Origin: Colwellia sp. MB02u-6
Lineage (GTDB): Bacteria > Pseudomonadota > Gammaproteobacteria > Enterobacterales > Alteromonadaceae
NCBI RefSeq assembly: GCF_014077095.1
Contig: NZ_JACGVG010000015.1
Coordinates: 1-64,000 of the forward strand
Direction of reading: 5' to 3'
DNA: 64,000 nucleotides
How positions within the stretch are numbered: the stretch's first letter is position 1; each line of letters starts with the position of its first letter. The notes beneath the pieces were generated by a model, which saw only the letters and a list, made by a program, of their open reading frames with translations, did no database searches and was not told the origin of the DNA. Positions 1 to 9,610 of this stretch are shown one piece after another. A program made the position numbers and the translations under genes.

Positions 1-21
1 TCCACACAAATTGCATGATAA

Positions 22-95
22 CTAATTGTTAAAGAAAGCTAGTTTATCTCTGAGGAGAAAACTAACCGAAACAAAATCTCATTCGCTTTGTTTCG
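22..95 (-). promoter_or_regulatory. rRNA operon leader with boxB-like hairpin and boxA antitermination signal
   Basis: Read on the minus strand, 67-95 forms a hairpin with 9-bp arms (CGAAACAAA / TTTGTTTCG). It is followed at 23-39 by GCTTTCTTTAACAATTAG, which closely matches the boxA core of enterobacterial rRNA leaders (CTTTAACAAT). The sequence then continues towards position 1 with CAATTTGTGTGGA, the same block that follows boxA in E. coli rrn leaders. The 16S rRNA gene itself must lie to the left of the window. This recognises leader signals only; no rRNA body is visible. Confidence 0.8.
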
Positions 96-127
96 TTGCT
101 GCAGGCCTTGCCTGAAGCGAGATGCAT

Positions 128-155
128 ATTCTACGCAACTCTGTTTTAATGTCAA
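128..155 (-). promoter_or_regulatory. rrn P2-type promoter
   Basis: On the minus strand TTGACA (150-155) and TAGAAT (128-133) are separated by 16 bp, a near-consensus sigma70 promoter. An A/T-rich UP-element-like stretch lies just upstream. It sits inside the rRNA leader, about 90 bp before boxA, and pairs with a second promoter at 297-324. Confidence 0.8.
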
Positions 156-296
156 CGCTTATTTCGTTTTATTTTAAAAGTTTCTTTAACTTTCAAACAA
201 CTCGTTTTATTACGTTAAGTTAATCAAATCAGCTTGAACTGCATAAGATAACCTATTAAAACAGCTCTTTGGGCTTACCCCTTGGAACTGGAGCGC

Positions 297-324
297 ATTC
301 TAGAGATTTCTCGCTTCACGTCAA
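297..324 (-). promoter_or_regulatory. rrn P1-type promoter
   Basis: On the minus strand TTGACG (319-324) and TAGAAT (297-302) are separated by 16 bp, followed by the GC-rich discriminator GCGCTCC typical of stringently controlled rRNA promoters. It lies between the gmhB stop and P2, giving the classical tandem P1-P2 layout of an rrn operon. Control by ppGpp is inferred from the discriminator only. Confidence 0.78.
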
Positions 325-397
325 CACCTAATTAGCATTAAATTGCGATTACCTGTTTGTTTGCCTTTTAATCATACAATACGATGATAAAACAAAC

Positions 398-946
398 TTA
401 TTTTATAAACTGACTGGCTTGCTCAAGCTTATTAACGCGATTTACACCTTCAATCTGTCCTGAAGAAGCCTTATCAGTGTAACGGCTATTAACAAGTATT
501 CTGCATTTGATACCAGCATTACCAGCGGCTTGCATATCAGAGACTTTATCACCAATAAAAACACTTTCAGCTAAAGTCAGCGAAAATTCCTTTTCTGCTT
601 GTATGATCATACCGGGCTCTGGCTTGCGACAGTTGCATGACATAACAAATTCATTTACACCTTTCGTTGGATGATGCGGACAATAGTAAACTTTAGCAAT
701 AGTTATTGCTTGCTCTGCAAACGCGTTAACCATCCATTGCGATAATGCCTCAAAGGTTGCTTGATCATAATAACCTCTAGCAATACCCGCTTGGTTAGTG
801 ATAACAAAAATTTGATAACCTTTAGCTATTGCTAATCGGCATAGCTCAAAAATACCATCAATAAACTCAAAGTCTTCAATTTTGTGTACATAGCCATGGT
901 CGATATTGATGATGCCATCTCTATCTAGAAAAAGTGCTTTTTTCAT
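398..946 (-). CDS. gmhB: D-glycero-beta-D-manno-heptose 1,7-bisphosphate 7-phosphatase
   Basis: A cytoplasmic HAD-superfamily phosphatase that removes the 7-phosphate of heptose bisphosphate on the way to ADP-heptose for the LPS inner core. At 182 residues it has the usual family length. The catalytic motif FLDRDG has Asp8 and Asp10. The zinc-loop ligands appear as Cys89, His91, Cys104 and Cys106 (CPH...CNC), a hallmark separating GmhB from histidinol-phosphate phosphatases. IGDKVSD near residue 132 is the last HAD motif. It is followed directly by the rRNA operon promoters on the same strand, as in E. coli where gmhB precedes rrsH. It is separated from the upstream operon by a terminator. 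Confidence 0.93.
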   Translation of the reverse strand: MKKALFLDRDGIINIDHGYVHKIEDFEFIDGIFELCRLAIAKGYQIFVITNQAGIARGYYDQATFEALSQWMVNAFAEQAITIAKVYYCPHHPTKGVNEFVMSCNCRKPEPGMIIQAEKEFSLTLAESVFIGDKVSDMQAAGNAGIKCRILVNSRYTDKASSGQIEGVNRVNKLEQASQFIK

Positions 947-1010
947 TTTACTCTACTTATACCTGTGCTCGACTATTTACTGATGCTCGGCACTTGTACT
1001 TATATAAAAG

Positions 1011-1037
1011 AAAAAGACGAGATTATCTCGTCTTTTT
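1011..1037. terminator. Intrinsic terminator, probably bidirectional
   Basis: AAAAAGACGAG and CTCGTCTTTTT flank an ATTAT loop, giving a symmetric hairpin with a T-run on either strand. It lies 35 bp beyond the SDR stop codon and would end the minus-strand icmF-to-SDR operon before gmhB. Confidence 0.85.
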
Positions 1038-1071
1038 TACTTACTGTAATTTCGATAATAGCTTATCAAAA

Positions 1072-1833
1072 TTACATACAAAGACCGCCATCAATTTCGA
1101 TAACTCGCCCAGTGAAGAATTCATTTTCAAAGATATATTTAACGGTATGGGCTATTTCATCGGCTTCACCTAAGCGCCCTACTGGCTTCATTTTTTCTAA
1201 GCGTTCACGCATTTCAGGTTTCATTGCATCTGTCATTGCGGTGTGAATAACACCGGGAGCAATAGCACCCACCCGAATGCCATGGCGACCAAGCTCTCTT
1301 GCCCAGGTAACTGTCATGGCAACTACGCCAGCTTTTGAAGCCGCATAATTGGTTTGCCCCATATTACCACCGCGGGCAATGGACGACATATTGATAATAA
1401 CGCCTTTGCGCTTACCTTCTATCATATGAACCGCCGCTTCTCGACCACATAAAAATACGCCCGTTAGATTGACATCAATTACCGATTGAAATTGATCCAG
1501 TGACATTTTTTTACTCACCACGCCATCTTTAGCTTTAACAAACATACCATCACGCAATATGCCGGCATTGTTAATCAAACCATCAATACCATCAAAGTCG
1601 CTATTAATTTGACTAAAGGTTTTTTCAACATCAGCTTCATCTGTGACATTGGCAATATAGTATTTTGCACTTGAACCCGCTTCTACAACTAATTTAACCG
1701 TTTCTTGTAAAAGCGCTTCATTTAAATCAATTAACGCCAGCTTAGCGCCCTGGGTTGCTAAATTAATTGCCATCGAACGGCCTAGACCCTGTCCACCACC
1801 GGTGATTACGATGACTTTATTATTCAAATCCAT
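1072..1833 (-). CDS. Short-chain dehydrogenase/reductase (FabG/PhaB-like)
   Basis: A 253-residue classical SDR. The Rossmann glycine motif TGGGQGLG is at residues 11-18, NNAG at 88-91, and the catalytic triad is Ser150, Tyr163 and Lys167. The family reduces or oxidises 3-oxoacyl/3-hydroxyacyl thioesters and other alcohols with NAD(P). Substrate cannot be read from sequence. Its position as last gene of an acyl-CoA operon (mutase, dehydrogenase, reductase, hydrolase) makes a 3-hydroxyacyl-CoA or acetoacetyl-CoA substrate the best guess. It starts 28 bp after the hydrolase gene and is followed by a strong terminator. No transmembrane or signal segment is seen. Confidence 0.82.
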   Translation of the reverse strand: MDLNNKVIVITGGGQGLGRSMAINLATQGAKLALIDLNEALLQETVKLVVEAGSSAKYYIANVTDEADVEKTFSQINSDFDGIDGLINNAGILRDGMFVKAKDGVVSKKMSLDQFQSVIDVNLTGVFLCGREAAVHMIEGKRKGVIINMSSIARGGNMGQTNYAASKAGVVAMTVTWARELGRHGIRVGAIAPGVIHTAMTDAMKPEMRERLEKMKPVGRLGEADEIAHTVKYIFENEFFTGRVIEIDGGLCM

Positions 1834-1861
1834 TATTTTTCCTTTATCTCTATTATATTAT

Positions 1862-2959
1862 CTAGTTGATTGGGCTAAAAAACCAATCAACTAATTTACT
1901 GTCAACATCACTAATATTTGAAAAAGACCAATTTGGATTTTTGTCTTTATCGACTAATAACGCTCTAATCCCTTCACAAGTTTCAGAATATTGACAACAA
2001 CGTAAGATTAAATTTAACTCTGAGGCAAAACATTCACTTAAGCTCAGTGCTTTAGTCGTTTGTAGTTGTCTATATATAATACAAGCACTAAGAGGGCTAC
2101 CCGCCTGCAATTTATTTTTTGCCTGAGTCAGCCACTTATTATCTGTTTTTACATTTAGAATCGCTGTGTGAATATCAACAATGTTATCGAAAGCCAGTAA
2201 TTTGGCTATATTAGCTTCATTTGCTTTTAACTCAGAATGCAAGTGATGCTCAAAATCATTAGCAAACCCCAATAAGGTTTGATCTAGCAATTGATAATTT
2301 TTATTATTGTCTTGCCAGTGCACTGTTAATAAATGATCAAAAATATCCTTTTTAGATAAACTATCAATAGTATAATCCGACAAGCCAATATATTTAGCAT
2401 CTGCGGCATTAAAAACAGCACCTGTGATGCCTAAAAATAGCCCTAGTTCACCAGGAGCTTTATTTAAAAACCAACTCGAGCCTACATCCGGGTATAAGCC
2501 TATGGTTATTTCAGGCATTGCCATCAAAGTACGCTCAGTTGTAATACGATGACTTGCACCCGCAAACAAACCTACTCCCCCTCCCATGACATAACCATCG
2601 CCCCAGATCATAATGGGCTTTCTAAAGTTATGAATTAATTGATCAAGGACATATTCTTGGCCAAAAAAGTCATGAGCGAAACCGGTTTTAATGACTTGAT
2701 CATCTATCGGTATCACTAGTTCGTTTAGGTAGTGATAAAGACTAACAACATCACCCCCGGCACAAAAGGCTTTTTCACCCGCGCCTTGTAAAATAACCAC
2801 AGCGATACTGTCATCTTGTTGCCAAGTCGTTAGCTGTTGAGTTAGCAATTTAATCATCGAAAGATTTAATGCATTAAGCGATTTAGGCGCATTAAGTTCT
2901 GCTATGGCTATTTTTTTATTATTTGTACAGCTTAACTCTGTAAATATCACATCACTCAT
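1862..2959 (-). CDS. 3-hydroxyisobutyryl-CoA hydrolase (enoyl-CoA hydratase superfamily)
   Basis: A 365-residue crotonase-fold protein, longer than simple enoyl-CoA hydratases and of the right length for HIBYL-CoA hydrolases. The oxyanion-hole region has AFCAGGD (64-70) and MGGGVG (125-130). The hydrolase signature MPE...YPDVG is present with Glu150 and Asp158. The C-terminal IRALLVDKDKNPNW stretch is also typical of this family and absent from true hydratases. In valine breakdown the enzyme releases CoA from 3-hydroxyisobutyryl-CoA; family members also accept 3-hydroxypropionyl-CoA. It is the fourth gene of the icmF operon. I leave the symbol blank because the physiological substrate here is uncertain. 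Confidence 0.82.
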   Translation of the reverse strand: MSDVIFTELSCTNNKKIAIAELNAPKSLNALNLSMIKLLTQQLTTWQQDDSIAVVILQGAGEKAFCAGGDVVSLYHYLNELVIPIDDQVIKTGFAHDFFGQEYVLDQLIHNFRKPIMIWGDGYVMGGGVGLFAGASHRITTERTLMAMPEITIGLYPDVGSSWFLNKAPGELGLFLGITGAVFNAADAKYIGLSDYTIDSLSKKDIFDHLLTVHWQDNNKNYQLLDQTLLGFANDFEHHLHSELKANEANIAKLLAFDNIVDIHTAILNVKTDNKWLTQAKNKLQAGSPLSACIIYRQLQTTKALSLSECFASELNLILRCCQYSETCEGIRALLVDKDKNPNWSFSNISDVDSKLVDWFFSPIN

Positions 2960-3023
2960 TCAGTTTTGTTCCCGCTATTTCAGTGGATAATTTTGTTATT
3001 TAGTTTCGCTATATAATAAACAA

Positions 3024-4034
3024 TTATAATGTTGCATCAATAGCCACAACGGTTCGCCCGGTAACTGTGCCATCGACATAAGCGTCGAATGCGTTAGCTA
3101 AGTCTTTAAACTCGATGGTTGTCGGAGAAATTAAAGCAAGTTTTGTTGGTTTCAAGTCAGTTGATAATCGCTGCCAGCCTTGGGTACGAACTGATATCGG
3201 CATTTCCACTGAATTGATACCCAATAAACTCACACCTCTTAAAATAAAGGGCATAACGGTCGAATCCAATTTAATGCCTCCGGCCAAGCCAATGGATGCA
3301 ATATTACCCCACACGCAAGTAGTACGAGTGAGCCAAGATAAAGTATCACCACCCACATTGTCGACTGCACCGCCCCATTGGGCATTTTCTAAAGGTTTGG
3401 TGCCCATTTCAATATTATTACGATTAATTAATTGGCTTGCACCCAGTGCTTTTAAATAAGGTTCTTGTTCGATTTTACCGGTAAACGCAATCACTTCATA
3501 ACCGATATTCGACAACATATTAATAGCAAAACTACCCACACCGCCTGTTGCCCCTGTCACTACAATAGGCCCGCGCTCAGGGACTTGGCCATTGTCTTCC
3601 ATTCTTTGTATTGCAAGGGCCGCGGTATAACCAGCAGTACCCAAAGCCATCACATCACGTAGACTCATACCCTGGGGTAAATTAACCACGGAATCAGCTT
3701 TTACCCGGGCATACTCGGCATAACCACCATCATAAAGTTCAGATAATTGTGCCCCACAAACTAGTACTTTATCACCTGTTTGAAAACGCGAGTCTTCAGA
3801 GCTAACAACAACACCTGACAAATCAATACCACCGACCAGTGGATAGGTTCTTAAAATACGCCCTTTACCTGTGGCAGCTAATGCATCTTTATAATTAATA
3901 TCGGAATAAGCAACTTTAATAACCACTTCACCATCAGTTAAGTCGTTTAAACTAATTTGCTCAAAACCACTGGTAATGGTTTTATCGTTTTTATGGATAC
4001 GAAATGCAGTAAATTTTTCAGGAACTGTTGACAT
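3024..4034 (-). CDS. Acrylyl-CoA reductase family (AcuI/YhdH-like) MDR oxidoreductase
   Basis: A 336-residue medium-chain dehydrogenase/reductase of the YhdH/YhfP/AcuI group. The N-terminal segment SDINYKDALAATGKG and YPLVGGIDLSG are characteristic, and the NADPH-binding motif VTGATGGVGS is at residues 159-168. Zinc ligands of alcohol dehydrogenases are absent. AcuI reduces acrylyl-CoA to propionyl-CoA and detoxifies acrylate, including that made from DMSP; YhdH is its E. coli counterpart. Here it sits between an acyl-CoA dehydrogenase and the 3-hydroxyisobutyryl-CoA hydrolase, so an alpha,beta-unsaturated short acyl-CoA is the likely substrate. Family assignment is firm; the exact substrate is inference. 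Confidence 0.83.
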   Translation of the reverse strand: MSTVPEKFTAFRIHKNDKTITSGFEQISLNDLTDGEVVIKVAYSDINYKDALAATGKGRILRTYPLVGGIDLSGVVVSSEDSRFQTGDKVLVCGAQLSELYDGGYAEYARVKADSVVNLPQGMSLRDVMALGTAGYTAALAIQRMEDNGQVPERGPIVVTGATGGVGSFAINMLSNIGYEVIAFTGKIEQEPYLKALGASQLINRNNIEMGTKPLENAQWGGAVDNVGGDTLSWLTRTTCVWGNIASIGLAGGIKLDSTVMPFILRGVSLLGINSVEMPISVRTQGWQRLSTDLKPTKLALISPTTIEFKDLANAFDAYVDGTVTGRTVVAIDATL

Positions 4035-4063
4035 GATAATACCCTCTCTATTACTTATTTTAA

Positions 4064-4092
4064 CGGCTAAGCGGAGAAGTCAGACTTAGCCG
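4064..4092 (-). other. Intercistronic hairpin
   Basis: CGGCTAAG (4064-4071) and CTTAGCCG (4085-4092) form an 8-bp stem with a 13-nt loop that itself contains AAGTCAGACTT. It has no strong T-run, so it is more likely an RNA-processing or stability element than a terminator. It lies in the 167-bp gap between the acyl-CoA dehydrogenase and acuI-like genes. Confidence 0.45.
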
Positions 4093-4201
4093 CTAATAAA
4101 TAGTATTACGCTGCCTCACCTCACTTTAAACAAGATGGGCAGCAAAAATAATGCTAAAGATTTATGCCTTACCCGCTGCTGTTAATAGCTTAATGACTCT
4201 A

Positions 4202-5998
4202 TCAGTGATTATAATTAAAGAGATTTTCTGGCATGGCCATCAAGGTTTTACTGCCGGCTTCAATCGCATGAATATGACCGTCAATTCTTGGTAGTAATCG
4301 TTCGATGAAAAAACCACCAACATAAAGTTTTGCTTGATAGAAGTCTTGCTCAGATTGGTCTGAAGCTTTTTCTGCCATCAAGGCCCACATATAGGCATAA
4401 CTTACTAGACCAAATGCGGCCAAATAATCAGTAGCTGAGGCACCAACCATATTTTTATCATGCGCTTGCTCGGCAATGATCACCCCAGTAACCGCTTTTA
4501 ACTTTGCTAAAGCGCCGGCCAAAGGTTGCACAAATTCCGCTAGCACTGGTTTATGAGCGTTTTTTTCAATGAATAAATTTATTTCAGTAAAATAAACCTC
4601 AAGAAATTGACCTTTATTGGCAACAACTTTACGACCCAGTAGATCAAGCGCCTGAATACCATTGGTGCCTTCATAAATTTGGGCAATGCGCACGTCACGC
4701 ACCAGTTGCTCTTGGCCCCATTCACGGACATAACCGTGGCCACCAAAAACCATTTGCCCCAAGCTACAACTTTCAAAGGCCATATCGGTCATAAACGCTT
4801 TTGCCACTGGTGTTAACAGCGCAACTAACTGCTCGGCTTGTTGTACTTCGGCTTTGTCAGCAGAGAATTTAACAATGTCGAGTTGTTTAGCAACATAAGT
4901 GGAGAAACAGCGCCCCCCTTCGTTTAACGCACGCATGGTTAATAGCATTTTTCTGACATCGGGATGAACGATAAGTGAGTCTGCTTTTTTATTGACCGAT
5001 TTTACACCCGTAGCACTGCGACCTTGAATACGATCAAGGGCATATTCTACCGCTTGTTGATATGAGGTTTCAGCCGCACCAACCCCCTGAATGCCCATAC
5101 CTAAACGTTCATAGTTCATCATAGTGAACATGTAGTTTAAGCCTTTATTTTGCTCACCAACTAAAAAGCCTTTTGCGCTGTCAAAGTTCATCACACAGGT
5201 TGCTGAGCCTTTAATGCCCATTTTGTGTTCAATTGAACCACAACTAACGGTATTTCTAGCGCCTAAACTACCATCATCAAGTAATAAAAATTTAGGCACA
5301 ACAAACATAGAAATGCCACGAGGGCCTTCCGGCGCGCCAGGTATTTTCGCCAATACTAAATGTATAATATTCTCAGTTAGGTCTTGCTCACCACCGGTAA
5401 TGAATATTTTAGTGCCCGATAAGGCAAAACTGCCGTCGGATAACGCTTCAGCTTTTGCGGTCATTATGCCTAAATCGCTACCGGCATGAGGCTCGGTTAA
5501 ACACATAGTGCCGGCCCACTTACCTGAATACATGTTTTCCAGATAAGTTTGCTTCATGTCTTCACTCGCGTGTGCACTCAGTGCCAAACTAGCGCCAGCG
5601 GTTAACATCGGATAAAGCGCGAATGAGATAGAAGCAGACTGAGTCATTTCTTCAACAAACGATTGCAACATTTTTGGCATACCCATACCGCCATGTTCAG
5701 GATCGCCACTCAATGCTCCCCAACCACCTTCACAATACATTTGGTACGCTTTAGCAAATCCATCAGGCGTTGTTACCTCGCCGTTAGTCCAACTAGCACC
5801 TTGTTCGTCACTATTACGATTCAAAGGCGCGATAACACCAGCGGTTAATTTTGCCCCTTCTGATAAAATCGCATCTGCGGTGTCTTGATCAATAAGTTCA
5901 GCCACTGCCGGCATGGTTGACCATAATTTTTCAGCATTAAATACTTCATGTAATAAAAACTGCATATCACGCATTGGCGCTTGATAATTACTCATCAT
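4202..5998 (-). CDS. Acyl-CoA dehydrogenase, DmdC-like long form
   Basis: A 598-residue FAD-dependent acyl-CoA dehydrogenase with the extra C-terminal domain found in the DmdC (methylmercaptopropionyl-CoA dehydrogenase) family, about 200 residues longer than MCAD-type enzymes. The opening YQAPMRDMQFLLHEV is characteristic of this long group. FAD/substrate motifs CLTEPHAGSDLG and FITGGEQDLTENI are visible. The catalytic glutamate is Glu443 in IYEGTNGIQALD. It desaturates an acyl-CoA at C2-C3, feeding electrons to ETF. It is encoded 38 bp downstream of icmF, so butyryl-CoA or isobutyryl-CoA are plausible substrates. A second ATG lies one codon inside the chosen start. Confidence 0.86.
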   Translation of the reverse strand: MMSNYQAPMRDMQFLLHEVFNAEKLWSTMPAVAELIDQDTADAILSEGAKLTAGVIAPLNRNSDEQGASWTNGEVTTPDGFAKAYQMYCEGGWGALSGDPEHGGMGMPKMLQSFVEEMTQSASISFALYPMLTAGASLALSAHASEDMKQTYLENMYSGKWAGTMCLTEPHAGSDLGIMTAKAEALSDGSFALSGTKIFITGGEQDLTENIIHLVLAKIPGAPEGPRGISMFVVPKFLLLDDGSLGARNTVSCGSIEHKMGIKGSATCVMNFDSAKGFLVGEQNKGLNYMFTMMNYERLGMGIQGVGAAETSYQQAVEYALDRIQGRSATGVKSVNKKADSLIVHPDVRKMLLTMRALNEGGRCFSTYVAKQLDIVKFSADKAEVQQAEQLVALLTPVAKAFMTDMAFESCSLGQMVFGGHGYVREWGQEQLVRDVRIAQIYEGTNGIQALDLLGRKVVANKGQFLEVYFTEINLFIEKNAHKPVLAEFVQPLAGALAKLKAVTGVIIAEQAHDKNMVGASATDYLAAFGLVSYAYMWALMAEKASDQSEQDFYQAKLYVGGFFIERLLPRIDGHIHAIEAGSKTLMAMPENLFNYNH

Positions 5999-6036
5999 TC
6001 ATACCTATCAGGTTACTTATATAAATTGAACACGTA

Positions 6037-9000
6037 TTACATGTTACGACGATACTGTCCACCCGCTTCAAATAATGAATTAACAATTTGTCCTAACGAA
6101 CAAACCTTACAAGCATCCATCATCAATTCAAAAATATTATCCTGTTTAATAGCAGCCGTTTGTAAACGCTTAAGTAATACTTGTACTTCTGCATCATTAG
6201 CTTTATTTAAACTAGCTAGCATCTCAATTTGATAATTTTTCTCTTCTTCTGTGGCGCGAATAACTTCTTCAGGTATCACGGTTGGTGATCCTGTTGAACT
6301 GAGGAAAGTATTAACGCCAATAATTGGGTATTCACCTGAATGTTTTAAGTGTTCATAGTACATACTTTCTTCTTGAATTTTGCCACGTTGGTACATAGTT
6401 TCCATTGCGCCAAGCACACCACCACGTTCATTGATGCGATCAAATTCAGTTAATACTGCTTCTTCGACTAAGTCAGTTAATTCTTCAATAATAAAAGCCC
6501 CTTGAATTGGGTTTTCATTTTTAGAAAGTCCTAATTCACGGTTAATAATTAATTGAATGGCCATCGCACGACGAACACTGTCTTCAGTCGGCGTGGTAAT
6601 CGCTTCGTCGTAAGCATTAGTATGCAAAGAGTTACAATTATCGTTTATCGCATAAAGTGCTTGTAATGTGGTACGAATATCATTGAAATCAATTTCTTGC
6701 GCATGCAATGAACGACCTGATGTTTGAATATGGTATTTCAACATTTGTGCACGAGCATTGGCGCCATATTTGTTTCTCATCGCTTTTGACCAAATACGAC
6801 GAGCCACACGGCCAATAACAGCATATTCAGGGTCGATACCATTTGAGAAGAAAAACGATAAGTTAGGACCAAACTCGTTAATGTCCATACCACGGCTTAA
6901 GTAATATTCTACAAAGGTAAAACCGTTCGCTAAGGTTAACGCCAACTGAGTGATCGGGTTCGCGCCAGCTTCAGCGATATGATAGCCAGAAATAGACACT
7001 GAATAAAAGTTACGTACACCTTTATCGATGAAATACTCTTGCACATCACCCATTAAACGCAAAGCAAATTCAGTAGAGAAAATACAGGTATTTTGCGCTT
7101 GATCTTCTTTTAATATATCGGCTTGAACTGTACCGCGAACTTGCGTTAAGGTTTTCGCTTTTATCGCTTGGTAAACTTCGAGTGGTAAAACTTGATCGCC
7201 GGTTACACCTAATAGCATTAAGCCTAAACCGTCGTTGCCATCCGGTAATTCACCTTGATAGCTTGGGCGTTCACAGCCTTTGTCTTTGTAAATTTTAGCA
7301 ATCGTTGCCGCCACTTCTTTTTCTAAACCATTTTTAGTGATAAAACGCTCACATTGTTGATCAATGGCGGTATTCAAGAAAAAGCCTAACAACATGGGCG
7401 CAGGACCATTAATGGTCATTGAAACTGAAGTCATGGCATGGGCTAAATCGAAACCAGAATAAAGTTTCTTCGCATCGTCTAAACAACAAATAGAGACACC
7501 CGCGTTACCAATTTTTCCGTAAATATCAGGACGAATCGCTGGATCGTTACCGTATAAGGTTACTGAATCAAACGCCGTTGATAAACGTTTCGCCGGCATA
7601 CCTTTAGAAACATAATGAAAACGACGGTTAGTTCGCTCTGGGCCGCCTTCACCCGCGAACATACGTGTAGGGTCTTCGCCTTCACGTTTGAATGGGAATA
7701 AACCGGCAGTATATGGAAATTCACCTGGCACATTCTCTTGTAAATTCCACTTTAAGATATCGCCCCAACCTTGATATTTAGGCATACTAATTTTTGGAAT
7801 ATCGCTGCCCGATAATGATTTTGAATGCGTCGCTATCGATAGTTCTTTATCACGAACTTTGAATTTAAATTCGGGGTCTTTATAACGTTGAACTTTGGCA
7901 GCCCATTGCTCAAGTAATACTTTGTTTTTAGGATCTAAATCTAGCTCTACATGAGCATATAAGGCTTCAAGCTGTGTCACTAAATCAGTAGAAACCTCTG
8001 TGTCAGTGTCTTTTGCCGTTGCAATCGCTTGATGAATACCATAAAGCTTTTGGGCAACGGTTGTTTGCTTTTCAACCCAAGCGTCATAACCGCGGTTATT
8101 TTCAGATATTTCAGATAAATAACGAATACGATTACCTGGAATAACGCTACTTTTATTAGCTAATGTTCCTTCAGTAGACAAAATATCGCCTACCACTAAG
8201 CCAACTTGAGTGTTTAACGCCGTGATCACCGCGTTATATAACTCGGTCATGCCACGGTCGTTAAATTGTGACGCGATGGTGCCGTAAACAGGTACTTCAT
8301 CATCACCGGCTTCAAACATGCCACGGTTACGTTTATATTGTTTTTTCACATCACGTAAAGCATCAAGAGCGCCACGTTTATCAAATTTATTTAAGGCAAT
8401 AATGTCAGCAAAATCGAGCATGTCGATTTTTTCTAGTTGTGTTGCCGCGCCGTATTCTGGTGTCATGACATATAAAGAGACATCAGAATGCTCTTCAATT
8501 TCGGTATCTGACTGGCCAATACCTGAAGTTTCTAAAATAATTAAATCAAAATCGGTCGCTTTTAAGATATCTAATGTGTCATGAACATACACAGACAAGG
8601 CTAAGTTTGATTGACGTGTTGCTAACGAGCGCATATAAACTCGGTCATTATTCACCGCGTTCATTCGAATACGGTCACCTAATAATGCGCCACCCGTTTT
8701 ACGTTTAGACGGGTCAACTGACACAATAGCAATTTTACTGTCATTACTGGCCATTAAAAAGCGTCGAATAAGTTCATCAACTAATGATGATTTACCTGCA
8801 CCACCGGTACCGGTAATACCCAATACTGGGGTTTTACTGACAGCGGCAATCTTACGAATTTTATCAAGGTTACTTTTATTTTCTGCTGGTGCGTTTTCTG
8901 CGGCTGAAATCAAGCGCGCAATAGCTTGTTTTTTATCTTGCAGTGGCACGTCTTTCTTTAAATTAGCGACATCGTCTTTTTTAACATTAACGCCAGTTTT

Positions 9001-9432
9001 AAAATCACAGCGTTCTAACATGTCGTCAATCATACCTAACAAGCCTAATGCACGACCGTCATCTGGCGAGTAAATACGAGTAATGCCGTAATCTTGTAGC
9101 ATTTTAATTTCGTCAGGTAATATCACGCCGCCGCCGCCACCAACAATACGAATATGCTCGCAACCGCGTTCTTTTAATAGGTCATACATATACTTAAAAT
9201 ATTCATTATGACCGCCTTGATAAGAGGTCATGGCAATCGCGTTGGCGTCTTCTTGAATAGCGGTATTAACCACTTCTTCAACACTGCGGTCATGGCCAAG
9301 ATGAATAACTTCTGCACCACTTGATTGTAAAATTCGGCGCATAATATTAATAGCGGCGTCGTGACCATCAAACAAAGAGGCCGCGGTAACAATACGGATT
9401 TTGTTTTTTAACTGATATCTTGGTGTATTCAT
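6037..9432 (-). CDS. icmF: Fused isobutyryl-CoA mutase
   Basis: An adenosylcobalamin enzyme interconverting isobutyryl-CoA and n-butyryl-CoA, with its own G-protein chaperone. Domain order at 1131 residues: B12-binding (about 1-140, axial His24 in DGHDAA), MeaI-type GTPase (about 190-410, Walker [10 protein letters not shown] near 208-216), linker, and substrate-binding TIM barrel (about 550-1131). At the two positions that set substrate choice (Tyr89 and Arg207 of methylmalonyl-CoA mutase) it has Phe592 (RMFAGEGG) and Gln780 (DQAQNT), the isobutyryl-CoA pair. It is the first gene of a minus-strand operon, divergent from an AraC regulator. No cobalamin riboswitch is seen in the leader. Confidence 0.95.
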   Translation of the reverse strand: MNTPRYQLKNKIRIVTAASLFDGHDAAINIMRRILQSSGAEVIHLGHDRSVEEVVNTAIQEDANAIAMTSYQGGHNEYFKYMYDLLKERGCEHIRIVGGGGGVILPDEIKMLQDYGITRIYSPDDGRALGLLGMIDDMLERCDFKTGVNVKKDDVANLKKDVPLQDKKQAIARLISAAENAPAENKSNLDKIRKIAAVSKTPVLGITGTGGAGKSSLVDELIRRFLMASNDSKIAIVSVDPSKRKTGGALLGDRIRMNAVNNDRVYMRSLATRQSNLALSVYVHDTLDILKATDFDLIILETSGIGQSDTEIEEHSDVSLYVMTPEYGAATQLEKIDMLDFADIIALNKFDKRGALDALRDVKKQYKRNRGMFEAGDDEVPVYGTIASQFNDRGMTELYNAVITALNTQVGLVVGDILSTEGTLANKSSVIPGNRIRYLSEISENNRGYDAWVEKQTTVAQKLYGIHQAIATAKDTDTEVSTDLVTQLEALYAHVELDLDPKNKVLLEQWAAKVQRYKDPEFKFKVRDKELSIATHSKSLSGSDIPKISMPKYQGWGDILKWNLQENVPGEFPYTAGLFPFKREGEDPTRMFAGEGGPERTNRRFHYVSKGMPAKRLSTAFDSVTLYGNDPAIRPDIYGKIGNAGVSICCLDDAKKLYSGFDLAHAMTSVSMTINGPAPMLLGFFLNTAIDQQCERFITKNGLEKEVAATIAKIYKDKGCERPSYQGELPDGNDGLGLMLLGVTGDQVLPLEVYQAIKAKTLTQVRGTVQADILKEDQAQNTCIFSTEFALRLMGDVQEYFIDKGVRNFYSVSISGYHIAEAGANPITQLALTLANGFTFVEYYLSRGMDINEFGPNLSFFFSNGIDPEYAVIGRVARRIWSKAMRNKYGANARAQMLKYHIQTSGRSLHAQEIDFNDIRTTLQALYAINDNCNSLHTNAYDEAITTPTEDSVRRAMAIQLIINRELGLSKNENPIQGAFIIEELTDLVEEAVLTEFDRINERGGVLGAMETMYQRGKIQEESMYYEHLKHSGEYPIIGVNTFLSSTGSPTVIPEEVIRATEEEKNYQIEMLASLNKANDAEVQVLLKRLQTAAIKQDNIFELMMDACKVCSLGQIVNSLFEAGGQYRRNM

Positions 9433-9554
9433 CTCATACTCTCTTATGTATCAAAATTTTTTTCACAATGATTTTTTCACCCTCGGTTCAAGCCGTTGTA
9501 ATGAAAAAACTCGCCATCATGAAACAATAATTATTTTAGTCATCAAGACTTAAA

Positions 9555-9568
9555 AGTGCTAAAGCACT
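9555..9568. promoter_or_regulatory. Inverted repeat, candidate operator in icmF leader
   Basis: AGTGCT-AA-AGCACT is a perfect 6+6 bp inverted repeat in the icmF/araC intergenic region, about 120 bp before the icmF start and downstream of the candidate icmF promoter. Function is inferred from position only. Confidence 0.4.
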
Positions 9569-9610
9569 AGTTTTGGTCGTAAAAGTTGATCATGTAAACT
9601 TAATAGTAAA

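Noticed and set aside
934-1246. Plus-strand ORFs opposite gmhB/SDR
   Set aside because: They overlap a terminator and the antisense of a well-supported SDR gene; shadows.
1072-9432. Calling the operon a DMSP demethylation or DMSP-lyase gene cluster
   Set aside because: No dmdA, dmdB, dddD or other DMSP-specific gene is present; DmdC-like and AcuI-like families also act in general acyl-CoA metabolism.
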